The position numbers and the translations under genes are program-made. From Pseudomonadota bacterium (GTDB lineage Bacteria > Pseudomonadota > Gammaproteobacteria > Halothiobacillales > Halothiobacillaceae), in NCBI GenBank assembly GCA_021795795.1, contig JAJYPA010000530.1:1-5691 (forward strand): DNA of 5,691 nucleotides, in the 5' to 3' direction. The notes under the pieces are model-generated. The model had not been told where the DNA came from, did not search any database, and saw only the letters and a program-made list of their open reading frames with translations. Position 1 is the stretch's first letter, and each line of letters begins with the position of its first letter. Of the stretch, positions 1 to 5,367 are shown one piece after another.

Positions 1-999
1 CGCGCCCAAACTAAAACCGGAAATCAAGCAGACCACTGCAAAAGCCGTGACATCGCCTGAATGCAAAAAAGGCACGGCAAGAAAACTGAATCCCGCGAGT
101 GTTATTGAAAAACCCCAAGCCGGGCGTTTGCCGTATCGGTGCGCAAGTCGGGTCCAGAAGGGCAGGGCGACGATGCCCGCGCCGAAATACAAAAGCAGTA
201 ATGGCCCTAATGCCTGCGGCGCGGCCAGTCGATCATTGATGAACAGAATAAATAGCGCCGCAGGAATGCCATTGGCCAGATTATTCAGAAAAAACCCGAT
301 CATGGTGCCGAGAAGCTGTCGGTTGTCGCGCAATAAAGGCCAGCCCGCGCTCAATTTGACGGGGCGGCGCGTGGCGGGTTTTTCGGGCACGGTAAAAATG
401 AGCAGTGCCAACCCGATGGGTAACAGGATGGCCATCAACCAGAATACGACACCGAGTAGGTCAGCATTTGCCGCTTGTGCCTCACCTGTGGTGTTTGAGA
501 TCAAGAATACGGGCAGGCTGGCGGCCAGTATGACGCCGATCAAACCAAAGCCCTCGCGTGATGCGGACAGACGGGTACGGCCCTGGGGCGTGGGGTCGGC
601 CTCCGCACCAAAACTGGTGTACGGGATCGTAATCAAGGTCCAGGCAAGAAACCCCAACATCGCCCACAAGTAGAGGTAAGCAATGCCCACTTGAGGCTGC
701 GGGTTCAGCAAGAAATACGTTGCGAGTAAAAAAAGCGGTAGCCCGATCAGCATCAGCGTTTTTCTGCGATGGCGACCTGGAATCAGATCGGCGTAAAAAC
801 CGACAATCGGGTCGAGGATGACATCCCATAAACGGCTGATCATCAAGGCCAAGCCCACGGCGCCCAGCCCCAGCCCTAATTGCTGTGCGTAAAACGGGGG
901 CAGGTACACATACAAGGGGATGCCCATAATGGCCAAAGGAAGCCCGGTTGCCCCATAGGCAAGCACCTGCCCGAGGGACAAATTGGCGTCTCGATTCAC
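1..999 (-). CDS. GPH/MelB-like MFS transporter (MFS_2), 3' end outside the window
   Basis: This is the fourth gene of the leftward operon. It is open from a GTG at 999-997 to the window edge without a stop (333 codons); perhaps 100 or more C-terminal residues are missing. About ten hydrophobic membrane segments are visible (roughly residues 13-37, 44-68, 82-98, 107-130, 150-167, 183-203, 230-255, 264-285, 292-310, 316-333), which fits an inner-membrane 12-helix carrier. TM2 reads RLWDVILDPIVG (56-67), the hallmark of the glycoside-pentoside-hexuronide cation symporters, followed by an MFS loop ending GRHRRK (75-80). The GTG start is supported by AAGGA at 1010-1006, six bases upstream, and by a GTGA overlap with the preceding stop. 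The first in-frame ATG, codon 25, would cut TM1. Aligned with MelB, the cation aspartates are present (D59, D63) but the sugar-site aspartates are not (A23, T124). The substrate is therefore unknown and probably not a galactoside. Confidence 0.9.
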   Translation of the reverse strand, partial: MNRDANLSLGQVLAYGATGLPLAIMGIPLYVYLPPFYAQQLGLGLGAVGLALMISRLWDVILDPIVGFYADLIPGRHRRKTLMLIGLPLFLLATYFLLNPQPQVGIAYLYLWAMLGFLAWTLITIPYTSFGAEADPTPQGRTRLSASREGFGLIGVILAASLPVFLISNTTGEAQAANADLLGVVFWLMAILLPIGLALLIFTVPEKPATRRPVKLSAGWPLLRDNRQLLGTMIGFFLNNLANGIPAALFILFINDRLAAPQALGPLLLLYFGAGIVALPFWTRLAHRYGKRPAWGFSITLAGFSFLAVPFLHSGDVTAFAVVCLISGFSLGA

Positions 1000-2270
1000 G
1001 CCATGTCCTTGAGTTCGATGGCCGTTTCGCGCGCTTTGTTTTTGGCGATCATCGGTTTTTCGAGTAGAACTTGGGCCACGTTGATGTGTTCTGCCAGGAA
1101 ACCGGCTTCACAATAGGCCAGGTAGTATTGCCATGTTCTGCGAAAACGCGCATCGAAGCCTTGTGCTTCCAGCGCATCGGTATGAAGGTTGAAGGATTCT
1201 GCCCAACGGCTCAAGGTGCGTGCGTAATCCTTGCCGAAAAGGAAAGTGTCTTTGACCTCAAGACCCGCGTGGCTGGCACCTTGGGTAAAGAGTTCGATGG
1301 TGGGCAACATGCCGCCGGGAAAGATGTACAACTGGATGAAGTCAGGCTCGCGCCGATAGGATTCGAAGGCTTTTTCTGAAATCGTGATGACTTGGATGGC
1401 TGCGCGTCCACCCGGCTTAAGACGGTCGTAGATGGTCTGAAAATACGTGGGCCAGTAGCGTTCGCCGACGGCCTCAAACATCTCGACCGAGACGATGTGA
1501 TCGAACGTGCCGGTTTGATCACGGTAATCGCGGAGGAAAAATTCAGCCTGCGCGGGGTGTTTGACGCACGCCATTCGCTCGATGGCAAATGCCTGTTGCT
1601 CAGTGGACAAGGTAATGCCGGATACGTGAATCCCTTGGCCCGTCGCTTGCTCGGCAAAACCACCCCAGCCGCAGCCGATTTCAAGAATATGGTCGCCCGG
1701 TTTGGCTTCGAGCGCATCGATCAAACGTTGGTATTTTCGTGCTTGCGCTTCGGCCATCGGTTCATCGGGGCGGCTGAAAAGGGCCGACGAATAAGTCATG
1801 CTGGGATCCAGCCACAGACGGTAAAACTCATTGCCCAAATCATAATGGGCGGAAATATTGCGCCGACTGCCCCGCTTGTGGTTGCTTCTGAGCGCATGTT
1901 GCAGGCGGTGAATCAGCCGTGCCCAAAATCCGGCACGCAAGTCATCACGCATCACATCCATATTGCGTGCGCCGATTTCCAGCAAACGCGTGAGGTTGTC
2001 GGTAGAAAAATCACCGTGAATGTAGGCTTCGGCAATACCAATATCGCCCAGTCGAGCCAGACGAGATAATAACCGGGCGGGGTGATGCAGGCGCCACTCC
2101 GCTTTGAGCTCAGGGTGCGTTTGACCGGCAAACGTGTGTTCCTGACCTTCATCGGTGAGCACGCGGATCTGCCCGATGCGTATTCCACCCAGCAGTGAAT
2201 ATACCCATCTGGCCGAGATCGGCAGTTCAAGGACGTTGTTTTTCATTGCTTTTATTTGGCTTTGGGACAT
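996..2270 (-). CDS. CFAS-family SAM-dependent fatty-acyl-phospholipid methyltransferase, possibly UfaM-like
   Basis: This 424-residue protein is predicted to transfer a methyl or methylene group from S-adenosylmethionine to double bonds of phospholipid acyl chains at the inner membrane face. The N-terminal domain has the family pattern GDIGIAEAYIHGDF (75-88). HYDLGNEFY (142-150) precedes the SAM-binding loop ILEIGCGWGG (195-204), and the C-terminal FGKDY (345-349) and YYLAYC (382-387) match E. coli Cfa. Against E. coli Cfa (numbering from memory), Glu239, Tyr317 and Cys354 correspond to E266, Y349 and C387, while Cys139 is S162 and His266 is Q293. Two ligands of the bicarbonate site are therefore changed, so naming it a cyclopropane synthase is unsafe. 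The start at 2270 has GGAGA seven bases upstream (2282-2278) and overlaps the DUF1365 gene by 19 nt. Its stop overlaps the transporter start. The family is certain; the exact product is not. Confidence 0.95.
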   Translation of the reverse strand: MSQSQIKAMKNNVLELPISARWVYSLLGGIRIGQIRVLTDEGQEHTFAGQTHPELKAEWRLHHPARLLSRLARLGDIGIAEAYIHGDFSTDNLTRLLEIGARNMDVMRDDLRAGFWARLIHRLQHALRSNHKRGSRRNISAHYDLGNEFYRLWLDPSMTYSSALFSRPDEPMAEAQARKYQRLIDALEAKPGDHILEIGCGWGGFAEQATGQGIHVSGITLSTEQQAFAIERMACVKHPAQAEFFLRDYRDQTGTFDHIVSVEMFEAVGERYWPTYFQTIYDRLKPGGRAAIQVITISEKAFESYRREPDFIQLYIFPGGMLPTIELFTQGASHAGLEVKDTFLFGKDYARTLSRWAESFNLHTDALEAQGFDARFRRTWQYYLAYCEAGFLAEHINVAQVLLEKPMIAKNKARETAIELKDMA

Positions 2271-3046
2271 GAGCTTATCTCCGAAGACGGTTTTGGCGGT
2301 GATTTATGGAAGACACCGCCCTTGAGCCATATTTTCAAAGCGTGCCAATGAATCAGACCGATCACTTTGAGTGTGAGAAAGGGAATTCTTATTGCCTCAA
2401 GCCAGAGCCGCCCGTCGCTCAATGGGCGACGATGCGCATGATGCGTTGCGACCAGCGTCAGTTCTTCACCGATTTCGGTGAGCGCATTTTCCCGAATAGA
2501 AACACTCAGCCGTTCGGCGGGTTGGTTGAATTTAAAGTGATAACGCATCGCCATATCGAGGAATGGGGATACGTGGAAAACCTTGTCCGCGCTGGCCTGG
2601 AACGGCAGTTCCAATGGCCAGCCCTGGTCGTGCAGCAAATAATGATGAAACTCACCGAAGGTATTGCTCACCTCGCAATCAATCGCCACCAATTGCTGCG
2701 CGTGGTCAAAGCAATACCAGACATTGAGTGGGTTGAACTGGTAACCGAGCACGCGGGGATAGGTGTTGATGAGCACGCGCCCTTGTGAAATATCAAAACC
2801 TTGATCGGCGCAGGCCTGGTTGATCCATGCTCGCAGAGATGCTTCTTTTTGACGCGGCCCCAAATCACGTGCATGGACTGAAAACAGGTTGAATCGATTG
2901 GCCGACAACCAACGCAATGCGGGAAAATTTTGTTCATAGTCGTCCAAATCGACCAGCAGGCTGAACACGCGATACTCGAAGCGGTAAGCCGGGCCACGCA
3001 TCCGCTGGTGCATGACTTTGCCGATGTACAGTGTGCTACCGCTCAT
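2252..3046 (-). CDS. DUF1365 family protein
   Basis: This 264-residue protein belongs to DUF1365, a family without an established biochemical activity that is commonly encoded beside CFAS-like methyltransferases and COG2907 oxidoreductases. Family-typical stretches are the N-terminal GKVMHQRMRGPAYRFEYRVF (9-28), the central TYPRVLGYQFNPLNVWYC (95-112), EVSNTFGEFHHY (125-136) and KVFHVSPFLDM (155-165). The histidines and the FNP and NTFGE patterns could be functional, but this cannot be shown here. The hydrophobic, basic segment around LIHWHALKIWLKGG (231-244) might associate with the membrane; there is no signal peptide or clear transmembrane helix. It starts in an ATGA overlap with the oxidoreductase stop, with only a weak AGG upstream, which points to translational coupling. 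It overlaps the methyltransferase start by 19 nt. The context suggests a partner or accessory enzyme in acyl-chain modification. The family call is secure; the function is open. Confidence 0.95.
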   Translation of the reverse strand: MSGSTLYIGKVMHQRMRGPAYRFEYRVFSLLVDLDDYEQNFPALRWLSANRFNLFSVHARDLGPRQKEASLRAWINQACADQGFDISQGRVLINTYPRVLGYQFNPLNVWYCFDHAQQLVAIDCEVSNTFGEFHHYLLHDQGWPLELPFQASADKVFHVSPFLDMAMRYHFKFNQPAERLSVSIRENALTEIGEELTLVATHHAHRRPLSDGRLWLEAIRIPFLTLKVIGLIHWHALKIWLKGGVFHKSPPKPSSEISSCPKAK

Positions 3047-4344
3047 TTATTTGCCTGCCAAGGTGGCGTGATGCCAAACGCCAATGCAATGTTGACGGCA
3101 GATCTCAAGCCATCTTCATGGAAGCCATAGCCTGTCCATGCACCGGCGTAATAACAGTTACGGTGGCCTTGCAGTTGAGGTAATTGCTGTTGGGCACGAC
3201 TTGTTTTGGCGTCGAATACCGGGTGGTGGTAGGTGATTTTTGCTCGGATCAGTTCAGCGCGCGGGGGCTGAAACGGATTGAGCGTGACCAGCCAGTCGGA
3301 GGGTGTATCCAGTTGCTGAAGATGATTCATCCAGTAGGTAACGGCCACGGCCCGGTGGCCGGACGCTCCTTTTTGTCCCAGGTAATTCCAGCTTGACCAA
3401 ACAGCGCGTCGGCGGGGCATGAGATCCTTGTCGTGATGCAGATAAGCCTGGTTTTCCTGAAAGCGGAATGCACCCAGCACAGCTTGCTCATGCGCGTCTG
3501 CCTCATCCAGTGCGGCTAGTGTCTGGTCCGCATGACCGGCAAAGATACAGGCGTCGAAGCGTTTGCCGGTTTCGGGAAGATAAATGCCATCGGGCTCTCG
3601 AATCACCCGGTTGATGGGGCAATTGAGGCGATAGTTGAAGCGTGCGTCCTTGATCATGGCATCGATGTAGCTGCGCGAACCGCCCTTGATCGTTTCCCAT
3701 TGAGGCCGGTCGTTGACATTCATCAAGCCGTGGTTTTCGAAAAACTGCAAAAAACTGAGCGCGGGGAATTCGAGCATGACTTCAGTGGGGCAAGACCAGA
3801 TCGCCGCTGCCATAGGCAAGAGATAGTCGGCACGTAGACCGACACCAAAGCGTCGCCGGTCCAGAAAGTCACCCAAGGATTCGTCTTGGGGAAATGCAGG
3901 GTCGCGAAGCGCCGCTTTGCCCTCACGATTGAAGCGCAGGATATCACGCGCCATGGTGATGAATCTGGGGCGTATCAGGTTGAATTTCTGCGCAAAAAGG
4001 GTGGACAGGTCGCTGCCGCCATATTCAAGGCGTCCTTGATCCAGACTCACGCCGAAAGACATCTGCGTCGGTTTAGTTGCGATGCCAAGATGCGAGAGCA
4101 AGCCGGTCAAATGGGGATAGTTGGGACGGTTGAACACAATGAATCCCGTATCCACCGAAACAGGGTGACCCTGATCTTCAAACCGATGGGTATGCGTGTG
4201 GCCACCGAGGTAGTCGTTTTTTTCGAACAGGGTTACTTCATGTTTGCCACCCAGAAGCCAGGCAGAGGCGACTCCCGCAATACCGGAGCCGATGACGGCG
4301 ATCCTTCGAGGGCGGTCAGCAGGCGTCTGTTTGGTTGTATCCAT
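3043..4344 (-). CDS. FAD/NAD(P)-binding oxidoreductase (COG2907, amine-oxidase/desaturase-like)
   Basis: This is the first gene of the leftward operon and encodes 433 residues, a usual length for the family. The N-terminal Rossmann fold is clear: IAVIGSGIAG (15-24), the ribose-binding Glu in LFEK (39-42) and GGHTHT (47-52). DTGFIVFNRPNYPHL (65-79) is characteristic of this group, and the C-terminal FAD segment reads CYYAGAWTGYGFHEDGL (397-413). Members resemble flavin amine oxidases and phytoene-type desaturases. Beside a CFAS-like gene they are expected to desaturate or oxidise methylated acyl chains, as in the Ufa furan-fatty-acid pathway; which Ufa step this family performs cannot be settled here. 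No signal peptide is seen, so the protein is cytosolic or peripheral. The ATG at 4344 lacks a good Shine-Dalgarno (the leader is A-rich, AACAAAAAATA), but it is the only sensible start before the dinucleotide fold. The stop forms ATGA with the next gene. Confidence 0.94.
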   Translation of the reverse strand: MDTTKQTPADRPRRIAVIGSGIAGVASAWLLGGKHEVTLFEKNDYLGGHTHTHRFEDQGHPVSVDTGFIVFNRPNYPHLTGLLSHLGIATKPTQMSFGVSLDQGRLEYGGSDLSTLFAQKFNLIRPRFITMARDILRFNREGKAALRDPAFPQDESLGDFLDRRRFGVGLRADYLLPMAAAIWSCPTEVMLEFPALSFLQFFENHGLMNVNDRPQWETIKGGSRSYIDAMIKDARFNYRLNCPINRVIREPDGIYLPETGKRFDACIFAGHADQTLAALDEADAHEQAVLGAFRFQENQAYLHHDKDLMPRRRAVWSSWNYLGQKGASGHRAVAVTYWMNHLQQLDTPSDWLVTLNPFQPPRAELIRAKITYHHPVFDAKTSRAQQQLPQLQGHRNCYYAGAWTGYGFHEDGLRSAVNIALAFGITPPWQANK

Positions 4345-4388
4345 TATTTTTTGTTCGCTTGGCGGCTCGGTTGAAATGGTCGTTACAG

Positions 4389-4404
4389 TTCATATACGCA
4401 TGAA
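4389..4404. promoter_or_regulatory. Interrupted palindrome TTCAT-N6-ATGAA
   Basis: Perfect 5-bp arms (4389-4393 and 4400-4404) flank ATACGC. The site lies between the predicted leftward start point (about 4423) and the oxidoreductase start codon, where a bound repressor could block transcription. Arms this short can arise by chance, so a regulatory role is only a possibility. Confidence 0.25.
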
Positions 4405-4416
4405 ATCTGTTTGCGG

Positions 4417-4448
4417 TTGCACACTTGTATGTATAGATTATGTATAAC
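4417..4448 (+). promoter_or_regulatory. Candidate promoter for the rightward operon
   Basis: TTGCAC (4417-4422) is followed after 20 bp by TATAAC (4443-4448, 5/6 match to TATAAT), or after 18 bp by the poorer TGTATA (4441-4446). A 19-20 bp spacer is typical of MerR-type regulated promoters, but it may equally mean that this is not the real promoter. The predicted start near 4455 would leave a leader of about 145 nt before the dehydrogenase gene. The box overlaps the leftward promoter. Confidence 0.35.
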
Positions 4449-4467
4449 TAATGTGCAACTATGTCCT
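4428..4467. promoter_or_regulatory. Tandem half-sites at about 11-bp spacing, candidate CarH/LitR-type operator
   Basis: TATGTATA occurs exactly at 4428-4435 and again at 4439-4446, an 11-bp period. The core ATGT recurs at 4451-4454 and 4461-4464, giving steps of 11, 11 and 10 bp. Head-to-tail half-sites one helical turn apart are the recorded DNA-binding mode of tetrameric CarH. TGTA-type half-sites (TGTAYA) are reported for the Pseudomonas LitR homologue PplR1, though there with a longer N12 gap. The repeats overlap the candidate promoters of both operons, so one factor could control both. No regulator gene is in the window. Confidence 0.4.
4430..4458 (-). promoter_or_regulatory. Candidate sigma70 promoter for the leftward operon
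   Basis: Read on the minus strand, TTGCAC (4458-4453) lies 17 bp from TATACA (4435-4430). The spacing is ideal, but the hexamers match the consensus at only 3/6 and 4/6. The predicted start is near 4423, leaving a leader of about 80 nt before the oxidoreductase ATG. Weak hexamers would suit an activated or repressed promoter. Confidence 0.4.
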
Positions 4468-4588
4468 TGACCTTGGATCCTGTCCAGCAAACTCTTCTTT
4501 TCGAATCTGCAGGGGCATGATGCGCTTGAGCTGCCTGAGGCCATGTTTCGAGAAGCGGTCTAAGCTCTGGGGCTGGTGGCATCAATTT

Positions 4589-4594
4589 AGGAGG
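4589..4594 (+). promoter_or_regulatory. Strong ribosome binding site AGGAGG
   Basis: A consensus AGGAGG sits five bases before the ATG at 4600 and fixes the start of the dehydrogenase gene. It is the strongest Shine-Dalgarno in the window and contrasts with the poor site in front of the divergent oxidoreductase gene. Confidence 0.9.
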
Positions 4595-4599
4595 GCGAA

Positions 4600-5367
4600 A
4601 TGCCGAATGTTGATCATTCTCGACAGCGCGTGACATGGATCGTTGGCGGCAGTAGCGGCATTGGTCGTGCCCTGGCTGAAGGGTTGCTGTTGCAGGGCGA
4701 TAGGGTGGTGGTATCTGCGCGCCATTTGGAGGGCTTGGCGGATCTTGCTGAGCGGTATGGCGATCAAGTCCAACTCATTGCAGTGGATGTAACCAAGCCG
4801 GAGACACTGGACAAGGGCTTGTCCGAATTATTGGCACGATGGGCGCGCATTGATCGCGTGATCCTCAATGCGGCAGATTATTCCCCAATGAGTCTCGCCG
4901 ACTTTGATCCCGCGCTATTTGAACGCTTGATGCAAATTAACTTCATGGGCGTGATTCATGGTATCAACGCCGTGCGCCAACAATTTTTACAGCAAGGCGC
5001 GGGGCAGATTCTGATTACTGCGAGTGTCGCCGGTTTCAGGGGGTTGCCGTATGCCGCCCCATACGGCGCGACCAAGGCGGCACTGATCAACATGGCAGAA
5101 TCACTGGCTCCAGAGTTCGCACGGAATGGGGTTCTGCTGAGAGTTATCAATCCGGGCTTCGTGCGGACGGTACTGACCGCCAAAAATGACTTCGAGATGC
5201 CGGGCATACTCGAGCCGGAAGAGGCCGCGCGCCTGATTCTCAAAAAGCTTGATCGAAGAGGCTTTGAGCTGTTGGTGCCCAATGGATTTGGTTTTGTGAT
5301 GAAGCTTATTCGCATCCTGCCTTATCCACTTTTTTTCGCCTTGACCCGTCGGATGCTTAAACCATGA
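4600..5367 (+). CDS. Short-chain dehydrogenase/reductase (SDR)
   Basis: This 255-residue classical SDR is predicted to oxidise or reduce an alcohol/carbonyl group with NAD(P)H. The cofactor loop is GGSSGIG (16-22), with Gly where Thr is usual. DVT (63-65) contacts the adenine, and NAAD (90-93) replaces the common NNAG. N114, S142, Y155 and K159 (in YGATK) form the complete catalytic tetrad, followed by NPGFVRT (184-190). Arg41 after the second strand could favour NADP(H), but this is inference. The C-terminal tail is hydrophobic with basic ends (VMKLIRILPYPLFFALTRR, 233-251), suggesting peripheral membrane binding and a lipid substrate. The start is set by AGGAGG. It is the first gene of the rightward operon, divergent from the lipid-oxidoreductase operon, and its stop overlaps the next start (ATGA). 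A role on an oxidised acyl chain fits the context, but no substrate can be read from the sequence. Confidence 0.95.
   Translation: MPNVDHSRQRVTWIVGGSSGIGRALAEGLLLQGDRVVVSARHLEGLADLAERYGDQVQLIAVDVTKPETLDKGLSELLARWARIDRVILNAADYSPMSLADFDPALFERLMQINFMGVIHGINAVRQQFLQQGAGQILITASVAGFRGLPYAAPYGATKAALINMAESLAPEFARNGVLLRVINPGFVRTVLTAKNDFEMPGILEPEEAARLILKKLDRRGFELLVPNGFGFVMKLIRILPYPLFFALTRRMLKP

Larger units (their letters stand above)
4416..4459. repeat. Perfect 8-bp inverted repeat GTTGCACA / TGTGCAAC
   Basis: The left arm is at 4416-4423 and the right arm at 4452-4459, with 28 bp between them. Each arm contains TTGCAC pointing inward, a possible -35 hexamer for each direction, so the repeat may be both a pair of promoter elements and a symmetric operator. 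The arm identity is read directly from the sequence; the role is inferred. Confidence 0.6.
4345..4599. other. Divergent intergenic control region
   Basis: This 255-bp gap separates the two operons. Its left half (about 4389-4468) is AT-rich and holds an interrupted palindrome, an inverted TTGCAC repeat, phased ATGT repeats and candidate promoters for both directions, listed separately. The right half (about 4470-4588) has base composition more like coding DNA and would be a leader of roughly 140 nt for the rightward unit. It contains short open frames (see findings) but no gene that can be supported. No rho-independent terminator or riboswitch fold is recognisable; the T-run at 4345-4352 has no stem in front of it. 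Confidence 0.8.

Noticed and set aside
47..673. 208-codon plus-strand open frame
   Set aside because: It is antisense to the transporter, whose minus-strand frame shows clear membrane helices and the GPH motif. The plus-strand product is rich in Arg/Pro/Ser with no recognisable domain.
1392..2069. 225-codon plus-strand open frame
   Set aside because: It is antisense to the CFAS-family gene and has no Shine-Dalgarno or family motifs; the frame is a by-product of the codon bias of the real gene.
996..2270. Naming the methyltransferase gene cfa (classical cyclopropane synthase)
   Set aside because: The family membership is clear, but two bicarbonate-site ligands differ and the gene neighbourhood points to other acyl-chain chemistry.
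2306..2788. 160-codon plus-strand open frame
   Set aside because: It is antisense to DUF1365, whose family motifs are unmistakable on the other strand.
4345..4352. T-run as a rho-independent terminator
   Set aside because: No GC-rich hairpin precedes it on either strand; on the coding (minus) strand it is simply the A-rich leader before the oxidoreductase start.
3886..4374. 162-codon plus-strand open frame that enters the control region
   Set aside because: It is antisense to the FAD-binding N-terminus of the oxidoreductase and has no recognisable domain.
4473..4480. TTGGATCC as a possible -35 element (TGATCC-like) of an RpoE/ChrR-type ECF promoter
   Set aside because: The match is inexact and no suitable -10 element lies at the right distance on either strand; ECF control cannot be supported from this sequence.
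4470..4588. Cobalamin or other riboswitch in the rightward leader
   Set aside because: No B12-box-like sequence or convincing multi-stem fold could be seen; only very short palindromes such as GCATGATGC are present.
4448..4773. Minus-strand open frames at 4448-4636 and 4582-4773 and a plus-strand frame at 4451-4633
   Set aside because: All overlap the well-supported SDR start with its AGGAGG site, and none has a ribosome site or a family-like sequence.
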